Shown here: one piece after another, positions 34,227 to 43,064 of the stretch
Layout of the letters: each line of letters begins with the position of its first letter
How positions within the stretch are numbered: position 1 is the stretch's first letter
Assembly: GCF_016598575.1 (NCBI RefSeq)
Contig: NZ_CP066801.1
Span: 3,100,001-3,164,000 of the forward strand
Origin: Streptomyces sp. HSG2
GTDB taxonomy: Bacteria; Actinomycetota; Actinomycetes; Streptomycetales; Streptomycetaceae
DNA: 64,000 bases
Direction: 5' to 3'
Program-made: the position numbers and the translations under genes
Notes under the pieces: model-generated
What the model was told of the DNA's origin: nothing
Database searches by the model: none
What the model saw: the letters and a program-made list of their open reading frames with translations, nothing else

Positions 34227-34440
34227 GTCCCAGGCCCCCGCCGGGACGTCGCGGATTCGAGCAGACGGCCTGGAGTGATACCCAGCCCCTGAACCAGGGC
34301 GAGGATGGTCAGCAGTGACGAGTTCCGTTTGCCGTGCTCGATGCCGATGACCATGCGGGCGGACAGGTCGGCGGCTTCGGCGAGCGCTTCGATGCTCATC
34401 CCGCAGCTCTCCCGCGCGTCACGGACCGCGAAGCCGGAGC
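34223..34440 (-). pseudogene. XRE-type HTH protein, C-terminal fragment
   Basis: Reads VRDARESCGMSIEALAEAAD, then LSARMVIGIEHGKRNSSLLT and a short tail. The MSIEALAEAADLS...IEHGKRN core is a complete XRE helix-turn-helix, but its start has been replaced by the IS5-type remnant upstream. Coupled (ATGA) to the TniQ fragment, so they were once one operon of a Tn7-like or related element. Confidence 0.65.
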
Positions 34441-34905
34441 CGGGGCGAGCGCGGTCGACGGGCGAGGGGCCGACGTGATCCCCCCGTTGAGGGCCCGGAC
34501 ATGCGAGCCGTCCATGGCCCAGTCGTCCAGGTCCAACGAGTCCGCGCGGCGCAGTTCGGCCAGCAGGGCGGCGTGCAGGCGTGGCAGACGCCGGCCTCCG
34601 TCCTGTCCCGCCCGCAGCCGACGCCAGGCCGTAACTCCGGAGCAGCCCACGGTCTCGGCCGGGACGTCGCGCCAGGCAACGCCGGTCCTCAGGACGTACA
34701 TGATGCCGGCGAGAGCCGCCCTGTCCGGAACGCGAAGCCGCCCGGGATGCCGGCGGCGCCGTTCGGGAGCGGGTGGCAGCAGCGGGGCCACCCGCTCCCA
34801 CAGGTCGTCCGGAACAAGATCAGCACGCACCCGGACACCCTGCCGACCAAGATCGGTGAGTGCGAGACCTGCAGCTCAACTGATTCTGAAACGATCAGTA
34901 AAGCC
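34441..34905 (-). pseudogene. IS5-family insertion sequence remnant (orfA and start of orfB)
   Basis: The ATG at 34830 opens MRADLVPDDLWERVAPLLPP, then GIMYVLRTGVAWRDVP and DDWAMDGSHVRALNGG, the first ORF of an IS5-family (IS427-like) transposase. At a run of six G the frame must shift to continue DHVGPSPVDRARPGS, the normal orfB opening; such ISs use programmed frameshifting. The rest of orfB is lost. The outer end probably lies near 34905, close to the neighbouring gene stop. Confidence 0.75.
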
Positions 34906-34918
34906 CCCCGAACGAGCG

Positions 34919-36439
34919 TCAGATGAGACGCCAGGTCCTGCTCAGCTGCTCTTGGGCACGGCGGTCGGGTAGGCCAGCCAAGACCCACGCCAGTGTCTCA
35001 TAGACGACAAGCGCATCATCGGCCGGTGTCTCGCCCTTCGCCAGGGTCTTCTGCAGCCGGTACAGGTGGGTGAATGCCTGCTTGGCGTCACGGCGCTGGA
35101 GCAGCGTCTTGATCTGACCGGCGGCCTTCATCACGGCCGTGTCGGCCTCACCCTCCGGTACCCGGTCCAGCTCAGTGAGAGCGGTGTGCGCCGCCAGAAA
35201 GCGTTCGGCCGTCTCCACGTGCTGGGGCTTCACCGGCAAAGAGTCCTGCGCCGCGGCGGCCGTCAGCAGCGTCAGTTCGAGAACGTCCCCCGGGACGCCC
35301 TCGGACTTCCCGGTGACCGTGCCGACCAGCACCACGTCGGGGGCCTCCTCGGACACGGGCCCCAGGTCCGGCTCGGCGCGGAGCAGCCGCAGCGCGAGCA
35401 GATCGGACTCGATGGCCGACGAGGGTGCCACGACGCTGAGTTCGGCCTGGCGCACCGCCGGGTCGAGGACGGCGAGGACCGCGGCGGCCCGCACCTGGGC
35501 AGGGCTGCCGGCGGTCTCATGACCGGCGGTCGCGACCGTACGGCGGTCCTGGTCCCAGAAGATCTTGTCCGGGCCGTCGGCGGCGAATGCTGCCACGGGG
35601 AATGATCCCAACCCGAAATCCGTGTAGGGACAGGCCAGTTCGCGTTCCGCGAGGACGCGGAAGTATTCGGTCTGTGCCGCGGTGAAGTCGAGGCCGTCGG
35701 TGGCCCCGGTGCGGACGGCCTGCCCGGTCTTCACGACCGGGGGTGTCAACCAGGTCTCCGGGCTGCCGTCGTGACCGGCCGGGGCCAGCGCGAAACGCAC
35801 GGGCAGACCGACATCCCGGCCGAAGGCCAGGTCCGCCGGGTCGTGGCCCGGGTTGACGAGGACGGCGCCGGTGCCGAACTCCGGCTTGACCCAGGCGGCG
35901 GTCCAGATCGGCAGCAGGTCACCGGTGAGCGGATGACGGCAGTACCGGCCGGCGAAGGCGGCACCGCGCCCGGGCGCCAGCCCGGAACTCAGCGGGTGCC
36001 CCGGGTGTACGGCGACGGCGCACGCGGCGGGGCTGGGAGACCAGTCGGTGGTGAAGACCTGGAGGGTGACGTCCGTCTGCGCAGAGTCCTCCAGCGGAAA
36101 CACGAACAGCGCCCCGGAGGTGCGGCGAACGGCCTTGCGCTGACGCGACGCCGTCGCCTGCGGCCACACGCCGTCCGCCTCCGCCCCGACGCGCTCCCGG
36201 GCCGCACGTGTGGGCACGTACCGGATCTCTCCGCTGACCGGCGGTTCGCCTCCGCCGACCAGGCAGGCCGCGGCGGCGAGTCGGGTGAGCACGGCAGGCG
36301 CGTCGGCGCTGCCGTCGAGCGTGGCGGAGGCCCGGCCCTCGACGGTGGCGAGGCGGCTGACGAGTCCGGCGTGTCCGCGGCAGCGGAGGGACACCAGAGG
36401 AGCCTGAGGGGCCGCGAGGGACAGTACGAAGTGGTTCAC
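34919..36439 (-). CDS. Stand-alone leucyl-tRNA-synthetase-like editing-domain protein
   Basis: 506 aa. Residues about 126-216 align by eye with the CP1 editing domain of LeuRS: LQVFTTDWSPSPAACAVAVH, PGHPLSSGL, then GDLLPIWTAAWVKPEFGTGA and VLVNPGHDPADLAFGRDVGL. The Asp of the HDxxD motif (Asp203), which holds the amino acid amino group in LeuRS, is kept. The Thr-rich peptide TTRPDT is changed to TTDWSP, so specificity must differ or be lost. HIGH and KMSKS motifs are absent, so it cannot charge tRNA. The other parts match nothing recognised. It is last in a minus-strand run after ACP, SDR and EamA genes. Possible roles: trans-editing, or binding an aminoacyl or thioester intermediate (inference). 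Confidence 0.6.
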   Translation of the reverse strand: MNHFVLSLAAPQAPLVSLRCRGHAGLVSRLATVEGRASATLDGSADAPAVLTRLAAAACLVGGGEPPVSGEIRYVPTRAARERVGAEADGVWPQATASRQRKAVRRTSGALFVFPLEDSAQTDVTLQVFTTDWSPSPAACAVAVHPGHPLSSGLAPGRGAAFAGRYCRHPLTGDLLPIWTAAWVKPEFGTGAVLVNPGHDPADLAFGRDVGLPVRFALAPAGHDGSPETWLTPPVVKTGQAVRTGATDGLDFTAAQTEYFRVLAERELACPYTDFGLGSFPVAAFAADGPDKIFWDQDRRTVATAGHETAGSPAQVRAAAVLAVLDPAVRQAELSVVAPSSAIESDLLALRLLRAEPDLGPVSEEAPDVVLVGTVTGKSEGVPGDVLELTLLTAAAAQDSLPVKPQHVETAERFLAAHTALTELDRVPEGEADTAVMKAAGQIKTLLQRRDAKQAFTHLYRLQKTLAKGETPADDALVVYETLAWVLAGLPDRRAQEQLSRTWRLI

Positions 36440-36488
36440 CGTGTCTCTCCACTATGACGGTCGGACATGCGCGACCCCGATGCCGGGA

Positions 36489-36737
36489 TCAGGCCTGGTG
36501 CTTGAGGATGTAGTCGGTCGCGTCGCGGACCGTCCTCAGCGTCTTGACGTCCTCGTCCGGGATCTTGATGCCGAAGCGCTCCTCGGCGGCGACGACCACC
36601 TCGACCATGGACAGGGAGTCGACGTCCAGGTCGTCGGTGAAGGACTTGTCCGCCTGGACGTCCTCGACCGGGATGCCGGCGATCTCGTTCACGATCTCGG
36701 CGAGACCCGCGGTGGTCTATTCGAGGGTGAGGGACAT
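36489..36737 (-). CDS. Acyl carrier protein with in-frame amber at codon 7
   Basis: Type II ACP. The phosphopantetheine site is DDLDVDSLSMVE and the C-terminal half (VVAAEERFGIKIPDEDVKTL) is well conserved. AAGGAG (36747-36752) and the ATG at 36735-36737 define the natural start MSLTLE, but codon 7 is TAG (36717-36719), then TTAGLAEIVNEIAG continues in frame; the normal 82-aa length would need read-through or a GAG-to-TAG reversal. Internal restart at the GTG for VNEIAGIPVED (36690-36692) would give 67 aa lacking most of helix 1. It is close to fatty-acid ACPs in sequence. Confidence 0.75.
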
Positions 36738-36791
36738 GTCAGTGCTCCTTCGGTGTGCTGTTCGGGAAAGGGGGCGTTGCCGGGCGCACGG

Positions 36792-37565
36792 CTAGAGGCT
36801 GCGTACGAGGCCGCCGTCACAGCGCAGCGCGGTTCCGGTGATGTACGACGCCGGCGCACCGCACAGGAACGCGGCGGCCGCGCCGAACTCCTCGGGGCGG
36901 CCGTACCGGCCGGCGGGGATCGTGGCGACCGATGCCCGCGTCACCTCGGCGAGGGGGCGACTGGAGCATGCGGCGTTCGCGGCGTCGACGGCGGCGGTGC
37001 GGTCCGTCTCGATGCGACCGGGCAGCAGGAGGTTGACGGTGACACCGTCCGAGGCGACCTCGGCCGCGAGTGATTTGAGGTACGCGGCCAGCGCGGCCCT
37101 GCCGAGGTTGGACAGCGCCAGATTGGGCAGGGGCGTGACGATCCCGCTGGAGCCCACCGCCAGGATGCGGCCCCAGCCGCGTTCGCGCATGGCGGGCAGC
37201 GCCAGCGCGACCAGCTGCATGTGCCGGCGCAGCATCGCATCGAGCGCGGCGTCGACATCGGTGGCGCTGATGTCGGCTGCCGGCGCGGGCTTCGGGCCAG
37301 GGCCGTTGAGCACCAGGACGTCGGCCGGGCCGAACGCCTCGACCGTCGCCTCGTATAGCTTCGCCGGGCCGTCCTCGGCGAGGAGGTCCACCTCGATGCC
37401 GACGGCGCTGGGCAGTTCCCCGGCGATCTCCTTCGCCCGGTCACCCCGTCGGCCGCAGACGACCGTGTCGGCTCCCTCCGCGGCCAGCGCCCGGGCGATG
37501 GCCGCGCCCAGTCCTCCCGTGGAGGAGCAGACGAGCGCCGTACGCCCGGAAAGCCCGAGATCCAT
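36792..37565 (-). CDS. SDR-family oxidoreductase (atypical, FabG-like)
   Basis: 257-aa Rossmann protein: cofactor motif VCSSTGGLGAAIA (TGxxxGxG), NADPH-type VVCGRR, VLVLNGPGP in place of NNAG, active-region Ser in AVGSSGIVTP, and PGRIETDR after the catalytic segment. The usual Tyr of YxxxK is replaced: the segment reads LSNLGRAALAAYLKSL. This divergent SDR subgroup is widespread in actinomycetes. With the ACP next to it, reduction of an ACP-bound keto group is a reasonable guess. Confidence 0.85.
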   Translation of the reverse strand: MDLGLSGRTALVCSSTGGLGAAIARALAAEGADTVVCGRRGDRAKEIAGELPSAVGIEVDLLAEDGPAKLYEATVEAFGPADVLVLNGPGPKPAPAADISATDVDAALDAMLRRHMQLVALALPAMRERGWGRILAVGSSGIVTPLPNLALSNLGRAALAAYLKSLAAEVASDGVTVNLLLPGRIETDRTAAVDAANAACSSRPLAEVTRASVATIPAGRYGRPEEFGAAAAFLCGAPASYITGTALRCDGGLVRSL

Positions 37566-37611
37566 AGCAACCCCCTGAACGACTGGTTCGAAGTGACGCG
37601 GGCGTCGCCGG

Positions 37612-38598
37612 TCAACGCCCCTGTGCGGGCGCCGGGTCGGGCGCTTGGCCAAAAGCCGGGTCCGAGGCCGGACGGCGGCGGAACCGCATGGCGCCGAGGG
37701 TGGCGAAGAGGGCCCCGCCCAGCATGATCAGCGTGCCGACCAGCTGCACGCCGGTGAACGACTCACCGAGGAACACGGTCGAGAAGAAGGACCCGAAGAC
37801 CGGCACGGTGAACATCATGACGGTCGCCGTGGACGGGCTCACGCTGCGCAGGCCCCGGTAGTAGAAGAGGTAGGCGATCGCGGTGGGCCCGACCGCGAGG
37901 AAGACGACGTTCGCCCACGCGAGTCCAGAGACCGACTGCCAGGACACGTCACTCGCCTCCGGCACGGCGAGTGCGATCAGCCCCAGACCGCCGACCCCGG
38001 TGCCCCACGCGGTCGCCCGCAGCGGATCCACGCCAGCCAGCAGCGACTTCGACAGGATGCTGTAGGCCGCCCAACACGCCGCTCCCGCGACGAAGACGAG
38101 ATCGCCGGCCAGCCGGGTGGATCCGGCCGCGTTCCCGCTGACGCCGAGGAAGAAGAGCAGCGCTCCGGCCACACCGATGGTCAGCCCGATTATACGCGGC
38201 CAGGAGGCGGTCTCCCGACCCAGCAGGATCAGGGTGGCCGTGGTGAGGATCGGGCTCAGCACGGGAACGATGATGCTGCCGTCCAGCGAGGGGGCGAGGG
38301 ACAGCCCCCAGAAGAAGAAGACGTTGTACGCCAGGACGCCGAGCAGGCCGGCGAGGCCCGCGCGTACGGCCGCGACGCCTCCGATGGGAGCCGAACGGCC
38401 GCGGAGCAGCACCGCCACGAGGATCAGCAGCAACCCGCCCCCGCCGAACCGGAGAGCCGCCGCCACCTCGTGCGGCATCTCGCCGACCACCACCTTGGAA
38501 CTGGCGAAGGCGCTGCCGAACATGACCATGGTGACAAGGAGGTTCAGGTACGGCGCGGTGCCGGAACCCGCCGCGGCGCGCGGCATGTCGGTCGTCAT
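37612..38598 (-). CDS. EamA/DMT-family transporter (exporter 1)
   Basis: 328 aa with ten predicted helices in two EamA repeats (GSAFASSKVVVGEMP near the N-terminus; LGRETASWPRIIGLTIGVAG mid; FYYRGLRSVSPSTATVMMF and GESFTGVQLVGTLIMLGGAL at the end). DMT proteins commonly export amino acids or small metabolites. The ATG (38596-38598) overlaps the stop of the 37-aa peptide gene by 4 nt, so the two are co-translated; the SDR gene starts 46 bp downstream. Confidence 0.88.
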   Translation of the reverse strand: MTTDMPRAAAGSGTAPYLNLLVTMVMFGSAFASSKVVVGEMPHEVAAALRFGGGGLLLILVAVLLRGRSAPIGGVAAVRAGLAGLLGVLAYNVFFFWGLSLAPSLDGSIIVPVLSPILTTATLILLGRETASWPRIIGLTIGVAGALLFFLGVSGNAAGSTRLAGDLVFVAGAACWAAYSILSKSLLAGVDPLRATAWGTGVGGLGLIALAVPEASDVSWQSVSGLAWANVVFLAVGPTAIAYLFYYRGLRSVSPSTATVMMFTVPVFGSFFSTVFLGESFTGVQLVGTLIMLGGALFATLGAMRFRRRPASDPAFGQAPDPAPAQGR

Positions 38599-38708
38599 CG
38601 GGACGTCACCGATCCCTTCATCACCGTGTCGGAGCCGTCGTCGCCGACGGCGACGACCGCGGTCTCGGTCCTGAGGCGCTCGGGAGCCGCGTGCTGCTGG
38701 TCTTCCAT
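38595..38708 (-). CDS. 37-aa peptide coupled to the exporter gene
   Basis: Starts at the ATG 38706-38708: MEDQQHAAPERLRTETAVVA, then VGDDGSDTVMKGSVTSR and a stop sharing ATGA with the exporter start. Hydrophilic, no Cys, acidic middle, Thr/Ser/Val-rich end. Size, position ahead of an exporter and presence of ATP-grasp and PP-loop enzymes make it a candidate ribosomal precursor peptide, but no known class is matched and it could also be only a leader for translation of the exporter. Confidence 0.45.
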   Translation of the reverse strand: MEDQQHAAPERLRTETAVVAVGDDGSDTVMKGSVTSR

Positions 38709-38809
38709 GGGGCTGGACCCTACCGCCGACCGGCCCGACAACGTGCCTTCCGCTGTCGGACCGGGAATCACACTTCTGGCAGAACGTGGCCGATGTACAA
38801 CGTAGTTGA

Positions 38810-40156
38810 TTAGCGGCCGCCGACCCTGTCGAGCACCTCTTCGCCGTCGGGGCTGCGCTTGACCCTGATGATCTTCTTGTGTGGGTCGCTGTCCATGACC
38901 AGCGGCAGGACCCCGGCCTGCGCTCCCCGGTCCGCGAACGGCGACCACAGCGGCCCGTCGTGGAGGGCCCGCAGATCGGTCAGGCTCAGTCCGCTGATCC
39001 GCTCTAGGCGGGAGGCGAGCACCGCGTCGTCCTCTTTGCAGGCCAGCAGCGCGCGGATCTGGTCCTCGCACGCCAGCAGCTCGGGGAGTTCGCAGGAGAG
39101 GTAGTGCCGCAGGTTCACCGCGCCGCCTGCGAACGGCGAGTGGACCATGCAGACCAGTTGAGTGGTGTCCACCCCGAACGCGTTCTCGCCGTAGAGGGTC
39201 GCCGCCACGCGCATCGACGCGGCGCCCTCCTCGGTGCGGTAGCGGTCCTCCATCTCCTGGACGAGGTGGTCGGGGAAGTGCTTCTTGCGCATCAGCCCTA
39301 GCGCGAACTCAAGGTACTGGCCTATGCCCTCCCGGTAGGTGCGCTGGTAGACGTGCTCGGTCCGCAGGCCGCGCAGGTGGGCCATGAGAGCGGGATTCGC
39401 GCAGTCGGACTCGGTGAAGTTGAACGCGATCTCGTCGAAGACGAACCCGAGGAAGTTGGTAAGGAGCCTCCAGTGGGCGCCCGAGGCGTAGCTCGTGTAG
39501 TCGTAGATCGAGAAGAACTCCAGAGCGGTGGGGATGTCCGAGGCCACCCCGCGTTCCTTGACCCGCTCGACGTTGTCCGTGCCGTGGATCTCCTGGAAGT
39601 AGGCCTGGGCCAGCCCATCGAGGGTCTCCAGTGTGCCCTTGAAGCCTTTCTTGCCGTCGGCGGGCTTCAGGCCGGCGCCTCGCGCCAGTTGGCGGATCCA
39701 CAGCGCGTAGTCGCGCTGCTCCTGTGGGGAGTCGCCTGTGATGATGAGGTCTACGCCCCCGCCGTGGCGGGCCGCGACACCGAAGGAGTCCGCCACGTTC
39801 AGGTTGCAGGCGTTGCAGAACGTGGCCCTGCCGTCGCCGTAGGAGCGGTGCCCGGACATCAGCATGTCGGTCCGGTTGAACGCGATCAGCCGGTGCGGCA
39901 TGCTGCGGTCCCGGTCGAAGGGGACGACCTGACCGCCTTCCACGAGCAGCAGTTCGACGTCCGGGTCGTCGTAGATCCCCAGCGCCTGATAGGTGCGGTC
40001 GATGTTCAGCATCACCTGGTACGGCATGCCGCCGTGCCGCATGGTGACCACGCGCAGGTTGAAGGTCTCGCCGTGCCGTTCGGCGAGGGCCAGGTGGACC
40101 GCCCGTACGAACGCCACCGCGTAGGCGCTGTCCTTGCCCCCGCCATAGGCGACCAT
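38810..40156 (-). CDS. PP-loop ATPase (adenine nucleotide alpha hydrolase-like)
   Basis: About 448 aa. The pyrophosphate-loop AYGGGKDSAYAVAF sits at the extreme N-terminus; a Cys pair follows (FCNACNLNVADSFG) with DLIITGDSPQEQRDYALWIR. Such enzymes adenylate a carbonyl or urea oxygen and swap it for N or S (TtcA, QueC, NAD-synthetase superfamily). The start is doubtful: no Shine-Dalgarno precedes 40156. In another frame just upstream KLYNTLPRPGDPVEH reads like the missing N-terminus, so a small frameshift in the ACAC/ACC run near 40160 is likely. It is head-to-head with and overlaps a truncated oxidoreductase. Confidence 0.7.
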   Translation of the reverse strand: MVAYGGGKDSAYAVAFVRAVHLALAERHGETFNLRVVTMRHGGMPYQVMLNIDRTYQALGIYDDPDVELLLVEGGQVVPFDRDRSMPHRLIAFNRTDMLMSGHRSYGDGRATFCNACNLNVADSFGVAARHGGGVDLIITGDSPQEQRDYALWIRQLARGAGLKPADGKKGFKGTLETLDGLAQAYFQEIHGTDNVERVKERGVASDIPTALEFFSIYDYTSYASGAHWRLLTNFLGFVFDEIAFNFTESDCANPALMAHLRGLRTEHVYQRTYREGIGQYLEFALGLMRKKHFPDHLVQEMEDRYRTEEGAASMRVAATLYGENAFGVDTTQLVCMVHSPFAGGAVNLRHYLSCELPELLACEDQIRALLACKEDDAVLASRLERISGLSLTDLRALHDGPLWSPFADRGAQAGVLPLVMDSDPHKKIIRVKRSPDGEEVLDRVGGR

Positions 40157-40234
40157 CACGGTGTTCGACCGGATCGCCCGGCCGTGGCAGGGTGTTGTAG
40201 AGCTTGGTGGCGCAGACACGCGTCTCGCCGCCGC

Positions 40235-40811
40235 CTCCCACGTGCCGTGGCAGGACATCGTGGCGGAGCTGATCGACCTGATCAACGCGCACGCGTCCCG
40301 CTGGGACGCCCAATCCCGCAGCGCCGTCCTGGGACGGTACAAGCAGCTGATGTCCCGCTACATCTCCGCCATTCTCCTCCGCAACGCGTCACTTCTGGCC
40401 GACTACCTGTCCGACGGCCGTCTACGGATCGCCCCGCGATACCCCCAGCACATCGAACCCCAGGCCGACGAGTGGATGGTGCGGTGGCCCGACGGCAGCA
40501 CACAGCCCTTCGACCACATCGTCTGCGCCGCCGGATACCGCGTCGCGCCGATGCGCAGCACCCCCACCGGGCTGCGCATCGGCCACGGTTCCGACGGGGC
40601 CGCGCCGGAGGTCCTCGAAGATCTCCGTGTGCGGTTCACCCCCGAGGGCCCGGCCGAGCGAGTCTGGGCACTCGGTGCCTGCGCGGGGGCTCGCTACCCG
40701 ATCGTCAACTATCTGCGGACAGCAGCCCAGCCCGCGGCCGTCGTCGCCCGGCAGGTCTCCCGGAACAGCACCGAGGACGCCGAGCCGCGTATGGAAAGGA
40801 TCTCCCTGTGA
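40235..40811 (+). pseudogene. FAD/NAD(P)-binding oxidoreductase, C-terminal part
   Basis: The frame to 40811 encodes DIVAELIDLINAHASRWDAQ then a helix-rich part, DHIVCAAGYRVAPM (second nucleotide-binding region) and VWALGACAGARYPIVNYLRT, like the end of NAD_binding_9 (HcgN-type) proteins. The N-terminal dinucleotide fold is absent; upstream the strand is occupied by the start of the PP-loop gene. A GTG at 40161 would allow a 216-aa product. The stop overlaps the ATP-grasp GTG (GTGA), showing a former operon. Confidence 0.6.
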
Positions 40812-42049
40812 TCGCCCTTGTCAACCCGGTCTCCAGCGGTACCGAACTCGCCGACGCGTTCACCGAGGAAGGCGCCGACTGCCTGCACGTCTACACCCAG
40901 GACCAGGCAGCCGCCTTCCACAGCGCGACCGGGCGCGGGATCAAGTCGCTCCTGCACACCGGGCCCAGCGAGACGGCTGAGAAGCTGCGTGCTGCCGGAG
41001 TGCACACCGTGATCGCGGCTAGCGAGTTCGGCGTGACCCTCGCCGACGAACTCTCGGAGCTGCTCGGCCTTCCGCACCATCAGCACGAGCTGCGGGCCGC
41101 GCGCCGCGACAAGTACCTGATGGCCGCGGCGCTGGCCGACGCCGGCCTGCCGCACGCCCGCACCGTGCTGATCCGTGGCGAGGGGGAGCTTCGCGAAGCG
41201 CTTGACGGATGGGACGCCTTCCCCCTCATGGTCAAGCCGCTCAACAGCGCTGGCAGCGACGGCTGCCACGTCAGCGCCGACGCCGAAGAGGCTGTCGCCG
41301 CGTTCCGGGCTGCCGCCGGTCGCCTCAACCTCATGGGGGAGGTCAACGACGAGGTGCTGCTTCAGGAGTTCCTCGACGGCACCCAGTACATCGTGAACAC
41401 GGTGAGCATGGAGGGCCGCCACCTGCTCACCGAGGTCTACGCGGAACGCATCGACCAAGTGGACGGCGCCCCTGTGCTGCGGCACATCATCTCGCGCCCC
41501 GTTCTCGACGACGCGGAGCGGGAACTCGTCGACTACGTGCTTCGCTGCCTGGACGCCCTGGGCATCCAGGAGGGCGCGGCCCATACGGAGGTCATGCTCA
41601 CCAGCCAGGGACCACGCCTGGTGGAGGTCAACTCCCGGGTCATGGGGCCGTCGCTGGCCCCCGACCCGTACCACGCGGCCTTCGGCTACAGCCACCAACA
41701 CCTCGTCGTGGAGCGCTTCCTGCGCCCCGAGGAGTTCGCCCGGCGCTTCGAACTGCCCTACACGGCCGCGCGTACGGTCGCCAAGGTGTTCCTGCGGTCG
41801 CACCGTCCGGGGGTGCTGCGCGCGGTGGACGGGGCGCGGACCCTGCGCAGGCTGGCGGGCTTCCACAGCGTCGACCGGCTTCCCACCGTCGGCGAGCCGA
41901 TCCGCGACCGCCACCTCACCACCGGGGCCAGCGGAATCGCCTACCTCGTACACGAGGACGAGGACCTGCTGCTCAACTCGCTCGGCGTGATCCACGACCT
42001 TGAGGACACCGGAGGGTTCTACCGCCTCGTCGATGCCGGACAGGACTGA
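40808..42049 (+). CDS. ATP-grasp ligase
   Basis: 413-aa ATP-grasp enzyme joining a carboxylate to an amine through an acyl phosphate. N-terminal pre-ATP-grasp fold (IALVNPVSSGTELADAF), then RDKYLMAAALADAGLP, nucleotide-binding PLMVKPLNSAGSDGCHV and LLQEFLDGTQYIVNTV, and the metal site HTEVMLTSQGPRLVEVNSRV. The C-terminal ~80 residues resemble those of BtrJ/DdaF-like amino-acid ligases. The GTG at 40808 follows AAAGGA and overlaps the preceding stop; it also overlaps the following transporter gene. Confidence 0.85.
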   Translation: MIALVNPVSSGTELADAFTEEGADCLHVYTQDQAAAFHSATGRGIKSLLHTGPSETAEKLRAAGVHTVIAASEFGVTLADELSELLGLPHHQHELRAARRDKYLMAAALADAGLPHARTVLIRGEGELREALDGWDAFPLMVKPLNSAGSDGCHVSADAEEAVAAFRAAAGRLNLMGEVNDEVLLQEFLDGTQYIVNTVSMEGRHLLTEVYAERIDQVDGAPVLRHIISRPVLDDAERELVDYVLRCLDALGIQEGAAHTEVMLTSQGPRLVEVNSRVMGPSLAPDPYHAAFGYSHQHLVVERFLRPEEFARRFELPYTAARTVAKVFLRSHRPGVLRAVDGARTLRRLAGFHSVDRLPTVGEPIRDRHLTTGASGIAYLVHEDEDLLLNSLGVIHDLEDTGGFYRLVDAGQD

Positions 42050-43016
42050 GATCCCCTTGCCCATCGCACTCATCGTCGTCTCCGTCCTGCTACAGGCCGG
42101 CACCGAGGGCTTTCTGTCGGGCCGGCTCGATGTGACGGGAAGCCTGCTGTTCTCCCTGCTCGCCTTCGTGGCGACCACGGCCGTCTTCCTGCTGACGTCC
42201 AGGCTGCGCGGGCGCCCCCGGCCGGAGGCGCCGCGCCGGCTGGTACGACGGCTGCTGTGGCGGATGAACATCGCGAGCGCGCTGACGTTTCTGGGCTTCT
42301 ACCTGGCCCTGGCCTGGGTTCCGGCCGCACTGGCCGCCAGCCTCATGGCGGGCGTCGGACCACTGGCCGTCGCGCTGATCGACACCGTGCGCCGCGCGGG
42401 AGCGCCGGGGCGGGCGAGTTGGCTGCGGGCCGTCACGCTGCTGGTGGTGTCGCTGACCGCGGCGGTGTCGTGCATGCCGGAGGGCGCGCTGTCGGACGCC
42501 GGGCCCGCCACGGTCGCCGGTGGGGCGCTGGCCGTGGTCGCGGGGTTCGGGGCGGCCTATCTGGCGATGGTGTCGCGGCGCCTGGGGGCTCTCGGGCTGG
42601 ACCCAGCGGTGGTGATGGCCCACCGCTTTCACCTCACCTACGCGCTGGCCGCCGTCCTGCTGCTGGTCCGCGGAGGGCCCGGTGACCAGGAGCTGGGCTT
42701 CGGCGCGGCGGCGGCAGCCGGCCTGCTGGGCGTAGTCGTCCCGCTCTATCTGCTACAGATCGGAATCCAACGGTGTCCCCCGATGGTCACCATGGTCCTG
42801 CTCACTGCCCTGCCCGGCCTGACCTACCTGGCACAGATCTTCTTCGGCGACCTGTTCCGGCCGCTGAGCGCGGTGCTGATCGGGGCGCTGATCGCGCTGG
42901 CCCTGTTGTTCGCCTGGGCCGAAGAGCGTTCTCGCCCGGCCCCCCACCGCGCCCTGGATCCCGACCGTACGGAAGATCCTGCGGGCCCCGAGGTGGCCGC
43001 CGGCGCGATCTCGTAA
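42033..43016 (+). CDS. EamA/DMT-family transporter (exporter 2)
   Basis: 327-aa, ten-helix DMT protein: ALIVVSVLLQAGTEGFLSGR, FLGFYLALAWVPAALAASLM, and the second repeat LLQIGIQRCPPMVTMVLLTA. Probably exports the product of the neighbouring ligases. The ATG at 42033 overlaps the ATP-grasp gene by 17 nt, giving coupled expression; a TTG at 42000 would add 11 residues. Confidence 0.82.
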   Translation: MPDRTEIPLPIALIVVSVLLQAGTEGFLSGRLDVTGSLLFSLLAFVATTAVFLLTSRLRGRPRPEAPRRLVRRLLWRMNIASALTFLGFYLALAWVPAALAASLMAGVGPLAVALIDTVRRAGAPGRASWLRAVTLLVVSLTAAVSCMPEGALSDAGPATVAGGALAVVAGFGAAYLAMVSRRLGALGLDPAVVMAHRFHLTYALAAVLLLVRGGPGDQELGFGAAAAAGLLGVVVPLYLLQIGIQRCPPMVTMVLLTALPGLTYLAQIFFGDLFRPLSAVLIGALIALALLFAWAEERSRPAPHRALDPDRTEDPAGPEVAAGAIS

Positions 43017-43064
43017 CCCGGAAGCGTCACAGCACCACTATGCAACGATCTGAGGAGTTCGCCT

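Noticed and set aside
39353..40807. N-terminal extension of the ATP-grasp frame
   Set aside because: Antisense to the PP-loop gene and random in composition; the ATP-grasp start is GTG 40808 with an overlap to the upstream stop.
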